From: Ensifer sp. PDNC004
GTDB lineage: Bacteria > Pseudomonadota > Alphaproteobacteria > Rhizobiales > Rhizobiaceae
Length of the DNA stretch: 64,000 nt
Direction of reading: 5' to 3'
Assembly (NCBI RefSeq): GCF_016919405.1
Contig: NZ_CP070352.1
Location: 310,001 to 374,000 of the forward strand
Within the stretch, counting starts at the first letter, position 1. Each line of letters begins with the position of its first letter. Below the pieces are notes generated by a model that was given only the letters and a program-made list of their open reading frames with translations, made no database searches and was not told where the DNA came from. A program made the translations under genes and the position numbers. This document shows, one piece after another, positions 17,526 through 26,448 of this stretch.

Positions 17526-18653
17526 ATGCAGGACTACGACGTGGCGATTATTGGCGGTGGAATTGCCGGCCTGTCGCTGGCCTATTTCCTGGCGCCGCAT
17601 CGCTCCGTCGTGGTGATCGAGCGGGAGGAAGGGCTCGGCTATCACAGCACCGGTCGCTCGGCGGCGGAGTTCGTGCTTCGCTATAATGCGCCGGAAGTCT
17701 GTGCGCTCGCGGCGATTTCCAAGGGCTTCTTCGACAACCCGCCCGAAGGCTTCTCCGAAATCGCGTTGCTCAAGCAGCGCGGCGGCGTGATGATCGCCAA
17801 TGCCGAAAAGCTTGCGCGGTTCGAAGAGGTGTTTGCCGCGGAGAGCCGTGCAACCGCCGAAATTGAACGGCTGAGCGTCGATGAGGCGATCGCACGCGTG
17901 CCGATCCTGCGCGGCGACTATGTGGCGGCGGCCTTTTACGATCCGCAGTTCTGGGACATCGAAGTCGAGAACCTGTTGCAGGGTTACGTCCGGGGCGCGC
18001 GCCGCCATGGTGCCGCGATCATCGAGCGCTCGGACGTGCTGGCACCGCGCCGAGACGGCGACCGCTGGGTTCTGGCTACGAGTACCGGCGAGGTTGGCGC
18101 CAAGACGATCGTCAATGCCGCCGGCGGCTGGGCCGATCCCGTCGCGCAATCGTTCGGCGTCGCCACCGTCGGCATCGTGCCGCATCGCCGCACGGCAATC
18201 ACCGTCGACCTGCCCGAAAGCGTCGATGCGCTGACGCTGCCCGAAATCAACGAGATCGACGAAGACTTCTACATGAAGCCTGAAGGCGGGCGACTGCTTT
18301 CCTCGCCTGCCGACGCAACGCCGTGCGAGCCGGCCGACGTCCAGCCGGAGGAGATCGACGTCGCCTGGGCCGCGCACTACGTCGAGGAGGCGACAACCGT
18401 GCCGGTGCGCCGTATCTTCAAGAGCTGGGCCGGCATGCGCAGCTTCTCGCCGGACAAGCTTCCGGTGATCGGCTTTGCCCGCGAGCGCCCGGACTTCTTC
18501 TGGCTCGCCGGCCAGGGCGGCTATGGCATCCTCACCTCACCGGCGCTCGGCGCATTCGCCGCAAGCCTTCTCGTCGGTGCACCCGCGCCCGAGGGCTTTG
18601 AAGCGGCCGGGCTCGACGCCTCGACGTTCAGCCCGGCCCGGCTGGAACGCTAA
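17526..18653 (+). CDS. FAD-dependent oxidoreductase, DAO/DadA family
   Basis: This is a 375-residue flavoprotein with an excellent GGAGG site before the ATG. The FAD dinucleotide motif is VAIIGGGIAGLSLAY at residues 6-20, followed by V-I-E-R-E and the H-S-T-G-R-S-A-A segment. A C-terminal W-A-G-M-R-S-F and G-Q-G-G-Y-G-I-L-T-S-P motif closes the FAD site. The family oxidises the C-N or C-O bond of amino or hydroxy acids. The exact substrate cannot be read from sequence. It is not clearly in an operon: a 95-bp gap separates it from the LysR gene and 196 bp from the next gene. Confidence 0.8.
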   Translation: MQDYDVAIIGGGIAGLSLAYFLAPHRSVVVIEREEGLGYHSTGRSAAEFVLRYNAPEVCALAAISKGFFDNPPEGFSEIALLKQRGGVMIANAEKLARFEEVFAAESRATAEIERLSVDEAIARVPILRGDYVAAAFYDPQFWDIEVENLLQGYVRGARRHGAAIIERSDVLAPRRDGDRWVLATSTGEVGAKTIVNAAGGWADPVAQSFGVATVGIVPHRRTAITVDLPESVDALTLPEINEIDEDFYMKPEGGRLLSSPADATPCEPADVQPEEIDVAWAAHYVEEATTVPVRRIFKSWAGMRSFSPDKLPVIGFARERPDFFWLAGQGGYGILTSPALGAFAASLLVGAPAPEGFEAAGLDASTFSPARLER

Positions 18654-18849
18654 CTCGAGCGGGGTTGCGGACCCAACCGCAGATCTCCCGTCGGGGGCTG
18701 GTTGCGCCCGGGCACCCCAAAGCAAACGACGCGCCGAGCCGACTGCCGGCGCCCCGGCCACCGTATCGCCACATCGTTCTGGAAACCTCCGCCTCGTCGC
18801 GCGCCCAAGCGGATCGCCGGCACCGAGGTTTCTTAGTGACGGATAAACG

Positions 18850-19809
18850 ATGTCCACCATGAAGGAATATTCCCGCCGGCTGCTGGCGCGGCAGGCCCCC
18901 GATCTCCTGACGCAACTCTACCGCTGGTCCCGCTCCAGCCTTTTCCGCGAGGAGCGCCGAACCAGCACGCGCGCCTTCATCGAGGCGCAGTATCGCGGCA
19001 AAACCGGACGGGTGCTCGAAGTCGACAGGCCGCGGGGACTGAGCGAAAAGCTCAATGCGCTGAAGCTTCTGCCTGCGACGGACTTGCAGACGATCTGCGC
19101 CGACAAAATCCGGGTGCGCGACTACGTTGCCGAGCGCGTCGGCGCGGATCTGCTCATCCCCGCCATCCTCGCAACCTATCGGCTGAGGGACATAACGCCC
19201 CGTAACATCCGGCAGGATGCTTTTGTCCTCAAGACGAACCACGACTTCGGCGGCGTGGTAATCTGCCGGGACAGGAACGCCTTCGACTGGGGTGCCGCCC
19301 GAGCGAAGCTCGCCGACCATCTGGCGTTCAACCATTGGTATCGGCACCGGGAGCCGGTGTATCGGGACATCCGGCCGGGCGTTCTCGTCGAAGAGTTTCT
19401 CCACGCAGATAGTCCCGATGGCTTGCGCGAGTTCAAGATCTTCTGTTTCCACGGTCGGCCGGATTTCATCATGGTCATCCGCGAGAAGGACGGCGTGCGC
19501 ACCAAGACGGTCTTCGACACAGATTGGCAGCCGTTGCCGGTGCGTCGGCGCGGCGCGCCGTGCGAACGGGAAGCGATCGCCGCACCCCAGTCCCTTCGCA
19601 CCCTGCTCGATGTCGCGACGGAACTCGCTGCACCCTTCGCTTTCAGCCGCGTCGATCTCTACGAGAATTTCGGTCGGGTTCTGTTCGGAGAAATCACCTT
19701 CTTCCCGGAGGGCGGCATGGATGTTTTCGAACCTTATGAGTGGGAACTGCGCTTCGGGGATCTGCTGCGATTGCCGACAGCGGAACCAGGAGAGGAGGCC
19801 CACACCTGA
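18850..19809 (+). CDS. TupA-like ATP-grasp protein, surface polysaccharide modification
   Basis: This 319-residue protein resembles the TupA-like ATP-grasp family. Marks are GLSEKLNALKLL, D-K-I-R-V-R-D-Y-V-A-E-R, FVLKTNHDFGG (ATP-binding Lys), LVEEFLHAD and F-K-I-F-C-F-H-G-R-P. The C-terminal metal-binding part is FSRVDLYENFGRVLFGEITF. These enzymes are thought to form amide or peptide-like bonds on extracellular glycans, as in teichuronopeptide. The stop overlaps the next gene's ATG (TGATG), so three ATP-grasp genes are translated in series. Confidence 0.8.
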   Translation: MSTMKEYSRRLLARQAPDLLTQLYRWSRSSLFREERRTSTRAFIEAQYRGKTGRVLEVDRPRGLSEKLNALKLLPATDLQTICADKIRVRDYVAERVGADLLIPAILATYRLRDITPRNIRQDAFVLKTNHDFGGVVICRDRNAFDWGAARAKLADHLAFNHWYRHREPVYRDIRPGVLVEEFLHADSPDGLREFKIFCFHGRPDFIMVIREKDGVRTKTVFDTDWQPLPVRRRGAPCEREAIAAPQSLRTLLDVATELAAPFAFSRVDLYENFGRVLFGEITFFPEGGMDVFEPYEWELRFGDLLRLPTAEPGEEAHT

Positions 19810-20846
19810 TGCTGCAAACTTTGGTTCGACAGACGATCGTCACACGCCGTCTTCGCTTTCTGAAAAGCCACGCGCGGCGCTACTGGTCAGACAGCGCTTC
19901 CACCGAGGTGCGGCAGTTGGCGCCGCTGCAGCGCATCCAGGACATTCTGGCTGGCTTCGACCCCAAGGAGGCCGACTGGTATCGCCAGATCCGCGGTGAT
20001 GTCAGGGGCGTCGTCACCAATTGCGAAAGAGAGCAGCACCTGCATGGCCTAAACGGCCACTATGCCTATGTGCTGGACAACAAGGCCGTGTTCACCGAGC
20101 TTCTCGTCTCGGCTCAACTGCCCACGCCGCAGATCTTCGCCTGCTACTTCGCAGATCGGTGGTATTGGCGCGATGAAAAACGAAGCGCTTTCCACGACGA
20201 ACTCGCCGCTCGCGGCCGTTTCGTCATCAAGCCGACACTCGGATCGAAGGGGCGTTCGGTGCAGATCGGCACGACCCCGGACGCCGTCGACAGCTATCGC
20301 GGCGAAGACGCCATTCTCACCGGCTTCGTGCAGCAGGCCGATTATGCCCAGGTAATTTTTCCGGACGCCTTGAACACGATACGCCTGCTCATGCTGCGCG
20401 ACGACGATGGCGCTCCGGTCCCGGCCGCCGCCATCCATCGCTTCGGCAGCGCGCGTTCGGTGCCGGTCGACAACTTCAGCGCCGGCGGCCTCGTCTCCAA
20501 GGTGGACCTGAAAACGGGGCGGCTTTCGCGCGCCGTTTCGATCGGCAAGGACAATCACGTCTGTCATCATGACTTGCATCCGGATACGCGGGCAGCGATG
20601 ACCGATGTCGAGATCGCCCATTGGCCGGCGGTCCTGCGGCTCGTCGAGGATCTCGGCCGCGCCTTTCCCTATCTGCATTATGTCGGCTGGGACATTGCGG
20701 TGACGCCCGATGGACCGACTGTCATCGAGGGCAATGCGCATCCGAGCCTGCGCTTCTTTCAGCTTTATGATCGCCTGCTCGACGATCCACGACTACGCCG
20801 CATCTTTGCACGTTATATCCCCCGAGCCAACGGTGAGCCACTCTGA
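19809..20846 (+). CDS. Sugar-transfer-associated ATP-grasp protein (first copy)
   Basis: The protein has 345 residues, starting at the ATG at 19809, which shares one base with the previous stop. The ATP-grasp fold is shown by RFVIKPTLGSKGRSV (glycine-rich loop), then IHRFGSARSVPVDNFSAGG. The metal-binding end is HYVGWDIAVTPDGPTVIEGN, where E and N are the usual Mg ligands. It matches the PF14397-type sugar-transfer ATP-grasp group. It probably ligates a carboxylate to an amine on a sugar or lipid-linked glycan in the cytoplasm. Substrates are unknown. It is clearly paralogous to the following gene. Confidence 0.8.
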   Translation: MLQTLVRQTIVTRRLRFLKSHARRYWSDSASTEVRQLAPLQRIQDILAGFDPKEADWYRQIRGDVRGVVTNCEREQHLHGLNGHYAYVLDNKAVFTELLVSAQLPTPQIFACYFADRWYWRDEKRSAFHDELAARGRFVIKPTLGSKGRSVQIGTTPDAVDSYRGEDAILTGFVQQADYAQVIFPDALNTIRLLMLRDDDGAPVPAAAIHRFGSARSVPVDNFSAGGLVSKVDLKTGRLSRAVSIGKDNHVCHHDLHPDTRAAMTDVEIAHWPAVLRLVEDLGRAFPYLHYVGWDIAVTPDGPTVIEGNAHPSLRFFQLYDRLLDDPRLRRIFARYIPRANGEPL

Positions 20847-21880
20847 TGGCCGTGCTCCCGATCATCGGCACCATCCGGCACCGCGTCTCCTTGCTGCGGC
20901 AGTTCTGGGCGCTGGAACGGCGCGGAAATGCCGGTCGCCCCAGGTTGCGGCTCCTGACCCGCGGGTTCTTGTCTAACCGCGCCTGGCTCTACCCTTTCGA
21001 CCAGTTCCACCAGCACCTGTTTCTGACCGACCTCGAGGCCGAAGCGCGGTTGCCGCGGTTGAACAGCCCGGAGGCGATGGCGCTTCTCGGCGACAAGCTG
21101 CGGTTCCACCAATGGGCGGGCACGGGCACCTTTCCCGCATCCTGTCCGGAGTTGATCGGGATCATCGAGGATGGTGTCGCGAGACGGCTCGACGGCGGCC
21201 CGCTGCCGCGCGCCGAAGCCGACGGCCGCGCGATGATCGCAAAGCCGGTCGACGGCAGCGGTGGGCGAGGCGTCAAGCGCATAGCGTCGATCGATGACGT
21301 CGACCGACTTGGCCGCTATCTGATCGAAGCCGCCGTCGTGCAGCATCCCTACGCTTCCGCCATCTACCCGCACGCGGTCAACACGATCCGCGTCCTTGTC
21401 GGCCATGACGAGGCGACCGGGAAGACGGTGCTGCTCGGTGCCGCACACCGCTTCGGAACACAACGCTCGCGCCCGACGGACAACTTCAAGGCCGGCGGCA
21501 TCGTTGCGCTGGTCGATCTCGAGAGTGGTCAGCTGACCGCTGCGATCGCCGATGATGGCTGTCCTGAAAGGACGATCTTCGATCGTCACCCCGAGACGGG
21601 CACTGCCATCGTTGGAACCATCATCCCACGTTGGAACGACATCAAGACGCTGGCGTTGCAATGCACGCGCGCTATCCCCGGTCTGAGCTATGTCGGCTGG
21701 GATATCGTGTCGACCGAAGCCGGCCCGGTCGTGATCGAGGGCAATGCCGCGCTGGCCAATCCCAACCTCATCCAATTCCATGAGCCGATGCTGCTTCGCA
21801 AGGAGGCGCGGGACTTCTTCGCTGCCAAGGGCACGATCAGCCCCCGCCGGGTAAAGCGCCTGCGCGCCTTCGCTGCCTGA
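20846..21880 (+). CDS. Sugar-transfer-associated ATP-grasp protein (second copy)
   Basis: The protein has 344 residues and again starts on TGATG overlap with the previous gene. It shares the motif set of its neighbour: MIAKPVDGSGGRGV, AHRFGTQRSRPTDNFKAGG, and SYVGWDIVSTEAGPVVIEGN. Sequence outside these motifs has diverged, so the two are old paralogues with likely different substrates rather than a recent duplication. It ends 12 nt from the convergent flippase gene. Confidence 0.8.
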   Translation: MAVLPIIGTIRHRVSLLRQFWALERRGNAGRPRLRLLTRGFLSNRAWLYPFDQFHQHLFLTDLEAEARLPRLNSPEAMALLGDKLRFHQWAGTGTFPASCPELIGIIEDGVARRLDGGPLPRAEADGRAMIAKPVDGSGGRGVKRIASIDDVDRLGRYLIEAAVVQHPYASAIYPHAVNTIRVLVGHDEATGKTVLLGAAHRFGTQRSRPTDNFKAGGIVALVDLESGQLTAAIADDGCPERTIFDRHPETGTAIVGTIIPRWNDIKTLALQCTRAIPGLSYVGWDIVSTEAGPVVIEGNAALANPNLIQFHEPMLLRKEARDFFAAKGTISPRRVKRLRAFAA

Positions 21881-21892
21881 CGAGCGGTCCGA

Positions 21893-23470
21893 TCAGCCGT
21901 TGCGCGATGCCTGCGGGTCGGCAATCGTTCCGAGGATCAGCGGGATGCGCGATTTCGCCGAAGCCCAATCCCCACGCACGACATCGGACATGGCCTTGAG
22001 CAACAGGATCGTCTGCCGCGGATTGAAGGCGGCCCAGGCCAGCCCGTACACGATCACGCCGTTCGCAACCAGTGAGCAGAGCAACGGCACCGGCTGCAAG
22101 CCATGAATGGTCTCGCTGGCAAACCAGACGGAACCGGCCATGATCAAGGACGGAAGCGCTGCAATGAAAAGCATGCGCAACTGGCCGAGGGGATGCAGAC
22201 CGGAGACGCGATAGACCTGCATCGCGCCGACCGGCCAGAGCGTCCATTGCCGGAGCGACAGCGCGGCGGCAACGCCGACGAGGCCATATTGGACGCCGAC
22301 TGCGAGGAAGGCCGCGCCCAGAACAATCGACAGAACGGAAATGAAGGATACGGACCCCATGCGGCCGAACGCGACCAGCACCGCCGTGTTGAAGCTCGAG
22401 ACCGGCGCGCGCAGGGTTCCAAGCGCAAGGATTTGAAGCACGGGGATCGCGCCGGCCCATCCGTCGCCGAACGCCAGCGGCACGAGGACCGGGGCGACCA
22501 TTGCGACACCAAGGACGACCGGCCAGAACACCCAGGTCGTCAGCCGCACGGATGTCTCGATCAACCGGGCAAGGCGCTCCCGATCGTGCTGCAGCTGCGC
22601 GGCGGCGGGAAAGGCGACTGCCGCAACGGGACCGCTCAGAATGTTGTGCAACTGGTCGAGCAGCCGACGAGCGACAGCAAACAGGCCGAGCGCTTCGGTG
22701 CCTAGCCATTGGCCGACGAACAGCCGCGGCAGCGCGTTCTGCGAGATGTAGGTCAGTCCGTTGTTTTCGACCCGGCGCGATGCAAAGCGCAGGACTTCGA
22801 CGAGTTCCTGCCGCTGAAAGCCGAGGCCGGGTCGCCAGCGCGCTGCCGGAAAGAGCATCGCGAGGGTCATCGCGCGCCGCGCGATCTCCATGATCACGAG
22901 GCTCCAGATGCCGGCGCCGGAGAAAGCCAAGACCACGCCGACGAGAACGGCCAGGGTTCCGCTGATCGCCCCGATGCGGGCAAGATCATTAAATTGCAGC
23001 CGCCGCACGAGGATCTGGTTGGGAACGCTCGCAAGCCCGGTGAGAACGGGCAGAACCGTCATCGCAAGAAGCGGCGCCTGCAGCTGCGGCGCCTCGAAGA
23101 AGTCCGCCGCAGCGGTCCCACCCGCCCAGATCACGGCAGCCGAGAAAACCGAAATCACGCTCAGCGCGACGAAGGCGGCATTGCGATGGCCGGCTGTGAC
23201 ATCCGGTTTCTGCACCACGATGTCGGCGGCATGACCGCCGACGAAGATCTCCGCGAAGCCGACGATCAACAAACCGAGCGCGAACACACCATAAGTCTCG
23301 GCGCCAAGAATTCGTGCCAGGATGATGGTGCTTATGGTTGCAAGCAACGCCTGCGCCAGTTGGCCCAATGACGCCCAGATGGCTTGCCCGGTCAGTTTTA
23401 CTGCACGGCTCAATAGATCTGCCTTCCGTCGTTCGGCTCGCAAACTAGCCGAAGCAAGCCTGCTTTCCAT
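21893..23470 (-). CDS. Wzx-like polysaccharide flippase (MOP/MATE superfamily)
   Basis: This is a 525-residue integral membrane protein with about 12-14 hydrophobic helices. The N-terminus is typical of O-antigen/exopolysaccharide translocases (ARILGAETYGVFALGLLI), with F-N-D-L-A-R-I-G and a further amphipathic repeat in the second half. Flippases of this group move lipid-linked oligosaccharides across the inner membrane. It is convergent with the three ATP-grasp genes and divergent from a glycosyltransferase, so the locus looks like one surface-glycan module read from three promoters. Confidence 0.82.
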   Translation of the reverse strand: MESRLASASLRAERRKADLLSRAVKLTGQAIWASLGQLAQALLATISTIILARILGAETYGVFALGLLIVGFAEIFVGGHAADIVVQKPDVTAGHRNAAFVALSVISVFSAAVIWAGGTAAADFFEAPQLQAPLLAMTVLPVLTGLASVPNQILVRRLQFNDLARIGAISGTLAVLVGVVLAFSGAGIWSLVIMEIARRAMTLAMLFPAARWRPGLGFQRQELVEVLRFASRRVENNGLTYISQNALPRLFVGQWLGTEALGLFAVARRLLDQLHNILSGPVAAVAFPAAAQLQHDRERLARLIETSVRLTTWVFWPVVLGVAMVAPVLVPLAFGDGWAGAIPVLQILALGTLRAPVSSFNTAVLVAFGRMGSVSFISVLSIVLGAAFLAVGVQYGLVGVAAALSLRQWTLWPVGAMQVYRVSGLHPLGQLRMLFIAALPSLIMAGSVWFASETIHGLQPVPLLCSLVANGVIVYGLAWAAFNPRQTILLLKAMSDVVRGDWASAKSRIPLILGTIADPQASRNG

Positions 23471-23625
23471 CTCACGATAGATTTTGCCTTGTTGTCGAAA
23501 TTGAGGGCAGGCCGCCTTTTTGTGGACGTTTCAAGCGTCATGGTTGTGCACGTTTTCCGGGTGACACCCGGTTCATCGAGCGAATGCGCTGCAGGGGAGG
23601 CAGCGATCGAGGAGGAGCATAAAGC

Positions 23626-24786
23626 ATGAAATTGTCGAAAGAATCTCGCAACTGCGCCCGCGTGTCGATCATCGTTCCGACCTACAATCGCGCGCAGTTT
23701 CTGCCGGCTGCAATCGACGCGCTGCTGCCGCAGATCGCGGGGGATGACGAGATCGTCGTCGTCGACGACGGTTCGACCGATGAGACCATGGATGTGCTGT
23801 CCCGATACGGTGACAGGATCAGCGTCCTCAACCAGGAAAATGCCGGCAAGGCACGCGCCCTCAATGCCGGCTTGCAACAGAGCACTGGCCAATATGTCTG
23901 GATCGTCGACGATGACGACATCGTCTGTCCGACGGCCCTCTCCGATCTCCTGCGGGTCTTCGAGGCGGATCCATCAACCGACATCGCCTATGGGCGCTAT
24001 GTCCGCTTTCAGCACGAGCTGGACACCCCTGCCCGTTTCCTCGACACCGGCTACTGGACCGACTGCTCGCCGGACGACTTCCTGATCGCCACACTGGAAG
24101 ACTTTTTCGTCCATCAGCCGGGCATGCTCGTGCGCCGCCGGCTTTACGAAGCGGCGGGCCCCTTCGACGAAGCGCTGCCCCGATCCGTCGACTACGACAT
24201 GCTGATCCGGCTGTCGCTTCTCGGCAGGGCGACGTCGACCCGCAACATCATCTTTCACCAGCGCTTGCACGACGGCGACAGAGGACCGGCGGCAAGCCGC
24301 TTCCAGGCACATCGCCGAAATCAAAACTGGATCAGTAACGACGCCCTCATATTCGACCGCCTGCACCAGACACTGCCGCTGGCGGACTACCTGCCCACAC
24401 GGCGGATCGAGAGCGCCGAAGAGCGACGCCGAGCCCTTCTCCAGCGCGGCGCCATCATGGCCCGCAAGAAGCGCTGGGACGTGGCGATCACCGACTTCGG
24501 ACACGCGATGGAGGAAAGCCGCAGCGCTTTGACCGGCCATGAGAAGCGCATCCTGCGGCGCGCAACGGGATCGAAATACGATTGTGACGAGGTCTTCGGC
24601 AATGCCGCGATCGATGAGGGCCTGCGCGCACTCAGCCGCCGATATCCGTCGGGGCGCGAAGTTGCCCGCTCGCTCGCGCGCGGCCTCGTCTGGAGGGCCC
24701 GCGATGCGGCGACCCGCGGCGAGCTCACACGCAGTTCGCGGATCGCCCGGCAGGCCTGTCGATGGGCGGCGACGGCCTGGGGCTGA
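23626..24786 (+). CDS. GT2 family glycosyltransferase with C-terminal extension
   Basis: The protein is 386 residues, with GAGGAGGAGC before the start. Residues 12-230 form a GT-A domain: VSIIVPTYNRAQFLPAAID, E-I-V-V-V-D-D-G-S-T-D, ENAGKARALNAGL, a W-I-V-D-D-D-D metal site and a V-D-Y-D-M-L-I-R-L acceptor region. About 150 residues of helical sequence follow that I do not recognise. It probably adds a sugar to a membrane-linked glycan for the adjacent flippase. Donor and acceptor are unknown. Confidence 0.85.
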   Translation: MKLSKESRNCARVSIIVPTYNRAQFLPAAIDALLPQIAGDDEIVVVDDGSTDETMDVLSRYGDRISVLNQENAGKARALNAGLQQSTGQYVWIVDDDDIVCPTALSDLLRVFEADPSTDIAYGRYVRFQHELDTPARFLDTGYWTDCSPDDFLIATLEDFFVHQPGMLVRRRLYEAAGPFDEALPRSVDYDMLIRLSLLGRATSTRNIIFHQRLHDGDRGPAASRFQAHRRNQNWISNDALIFDRLHQTLPLADYLPTRRIESAEERRRALLQRGAIMARKKRWDVAITDFGHAMEESRSALTGHEKRILRRATGSKYDCDEVFGNAAIDEGLRALSRRYPSGREVARSLARGLVWRARDAATRGELTRSSRIARQACRWAATAWG

Positions 24787-24808
24787 TCGGATGAACAGGC
24801 GCCCCTCT

Positions 24809-24836
24809 CGGGCGGCACGCCCGGTGATGCCGCCCG
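24809..24836 (+). terminator. Hairpin after the glycosyltransferase gene
   Basis: CGGGCGGC (24809-24816) pairs with GCCGCCCG (24829-24836) around a 12-nt loop, 22 nt after the stop codon. There is no T run, so termination strength is uncertain. Confidence 0.4.
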
Positions 24837-24897
24837 CGCGACAAGATGTTGATGCCGCCGGCAAAACCTGACAGGAATACACGCGGGAGGACGGTTC

Positions 24898-25281
24898 ATG
24901 TATTACGCAATCTTGGCCTACCACGCAGCAGGCGTCGTCGAATCCTGGACCGAGGAGGAGGACGAAGCGCTGATGACCGACCTGCTTCAGGTTCATGACC
25001 GGTTCGTCCAGCAGAAGGCCTTTGGCCCGGCCGCCCGGCTCGGACCCGCCGAAGGTGCCGTGACGCTAAGGGGCAAGGGCGAAGGCATCGTCACCGATGG
25101 CCCCTTCGCCGAAACCAAGGAGCAATTGCTCGGCCTCTACGTCGTCGACTTCCCGGCCATCGACGCCGCCGTTGACGCCGCGCGCGAATTGCGCCGCTCC
25201 AATCCGAGCGCGATCTACGAAATCCGGCCGATTGCACTCTACATTCCCGGCGCGACGCTGGACCCCGGTCCGCAGAACTAG
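24898..25281 (+). CDS. YCII-related (DGPF domain) protein
   Basis: The protein is 127 residues, with GGGAGGA upstream of the ATG. The motif TDGPFAETKEQLLG defines the DGPF subgroup of YciI-like proteins, small ferredoxin-like fold proteins. Their genes usually sit beside an ECF sigma factor of the RpoE group. No sigma factor gene is present here on either side. The function is unknown; a stand-alone regulatory or enzymatic role is possible. Confidence 0.85.
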   Translation: MYYAILAYHAAGVVESWTEEEDEALMTDLLQVHDRFVQQKAFGPAARLGPAEGAVTLRGKGEGIVTDGPFAETKEQLLGLYVVDFPAIDAAVDAARELRRSNPSAIYEIRPIALYIPGATLDPGPQN

Positions 25282-25389
25282 CGCCCCTCACCGGTCCTGC
25301 GCCGCCGACCGCAGGTATCCGCTCGATGTTGATGCGAACTCCCCCTGAAAGTTGATGGCAGTACAGGCGCCTGCGCGCCGGCATTCAAA

Positions 25390-25403
25390 TTTGGTTAACC
25401 AAA
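25390..25403. promoter_or_regulatory. Perfect 14-bp palindrome upstream of the phn Pho box
   Basis: TTTGGTTAACCAAA is a perfect dyad lying 17 bp before the first Pho half-site. It is A/T rich in a GC-rich context, which suggests a protein-binding site that could modify Pho control. The binding protein is unknown. Confidence 0.4.
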
Positions 25404-25419
25404 CATGCGGGGCTGTGAA

Positions 25420-25448
25420 CTGTAACAGAACTTACAACAAACTGACAT
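25420..25448 (+). promoter_or_regulatory. Pho box with three half-sites upstream of phnC
   Basis: CTGTAAC (25420-25426), CTTACAA (25431-25437) and CTGACAT (25442-25448) are spaced exactly 11 bp apart with A-rich 4-nt spacers. This is the PhoB direct-repeat architecture (CTGTCAT-N4-CTGTCAT). It lies 74 nt before phnC, as expected for a phosphate-starvation promoter. Confidence 0.75.
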
Positions 25449-25521
25449 TCCGGCTTCATGAAGCGGCGATATGGCAGGGTCATACCGATGACCGGTCTCC
25501 CCTGGAGAGGACCTGCTAGAC

Positions 25522-26364
25522 ATGTTTCAGTTGAAGAATGTAACCCGCCAGTTCGGCAAGAAGACAGCCGTGAGTTCGGTTACCTTCGACATCCCGCAAG
25601 GCCAGATGGTCGGCGTTATCGGCCGTTCCGGCGCTGGTAAGTCGACGCTCCTGCGCATGATCAACCGGCTCGTGGACCTGTCTTCCGGCGCGATCGTCTT
25701 CGACGGCACGGAAGTTTCGTCGCTTCGGGGGTCGGCACTTCGCACCTGGCAGCGCGACTGCGCGATGATCTTCCAGCAGTTCAACCTGGTGCCGCGCCTC
25801 GACGTGCTCACCAACGTGCTTCTCGGCCGCCTCAACCACCGCTCGACGGTCTTGAGCATCCTCAACATGTTTACCCGCGAGGAGCGCATCATGGCGATCG
25901 GCGCGCTCGAGCGCCTCGGCATCGAGCAGACCGCGCTGCAGCCGGCCGGAACACTCTCGGGGGGTCAGCAGCAGCGCGTCGCGATCGCCCGCGCACTGAT
26001 GCAGCAACCGAAGGTTCTGCTTGCCGATGAGCCGATCGCCTCGCTCGATCCGTTGAACGCCAAGATCGTCATGGATGCGCTGCGCGACATCAACGAGCGC
26101 GACGGCATCACCGTCATCACCAACCTGCACACGCTCGATACCGCGCGCAACTATTGCGAACGCATCATCGGCATGGCGCGCGGCCGCGTGGTCTTCGACG
26201 GCCAGCCGAAGGATCTGACGGCAGCAGCCGTTGCCGAGATCTACGGCGCCGACACGGGCATCGAGGAATCGATGACCTCCACCAGCATCAACATTCCGGC
26301 GGCAGTACCGCAGGAAGAAACGGCATCGGCCGGCCTCAAGCCGCTGGCACTGGCCGGCATCTGA
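25522..26364 (+). CDS. phnC: Phosphonate/phosphate ABC transporter ATP-binding protein
   Basis: The 280-residue ABC ATPase has Walker [10 protein letters not shown] (34-42), signature LSGGQ (145-149) and Walker B with D169-E170. N-L-H-T-L-D-T-A after the switch region is typical of PhnC. It powers uptake of phosphonate and, in S. meliloti where the homologue is called PhoC, also phosphate (recalled). The start has GGAGAGGA upstream. It is the first gene of the phnC-D-E-E2 unit under a Pho box. Confidence 0.93.
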   Translation: MFQLKNVTRQFGKKTAVSSVTFDIPQGQMVGVIGRSGAGKSTLLRMINRLVDLSSGAIVFDGTEVSSLRGSALRTWQRDCAMIFQQFNLVPRLDVLTNVLLGRLNHRSTVLSILNMFTREERIMAIGALERLGIEQTALQPAGTLSGGQQQRVAIARALMQQPKVLLADEPIASLDPLNAKIVMDALRDINERDGITVITNLHTLDTARNYCERIIGMARGRVVFDGQPKDLTAAAVAEIYGADTGIEESMTSTSINIPAAVPQEETASAGLKPLALAGI

Positions 26365-26448
26365 CGCCCGCCATGATCGAAAGCCCGCGTCAAGGGCACC
26401 TCTTTGAAACCCAATAGGATCCGGCCAAGCCGGACACGGGAGAACCTT

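Noticed and set aside
18665..18862. Short plus-strand frame before the TupA-like gene
   Set aside because: Composition is non-coding in character, there is no Shine-Dalgarno, and it runs into the start of a real gene.
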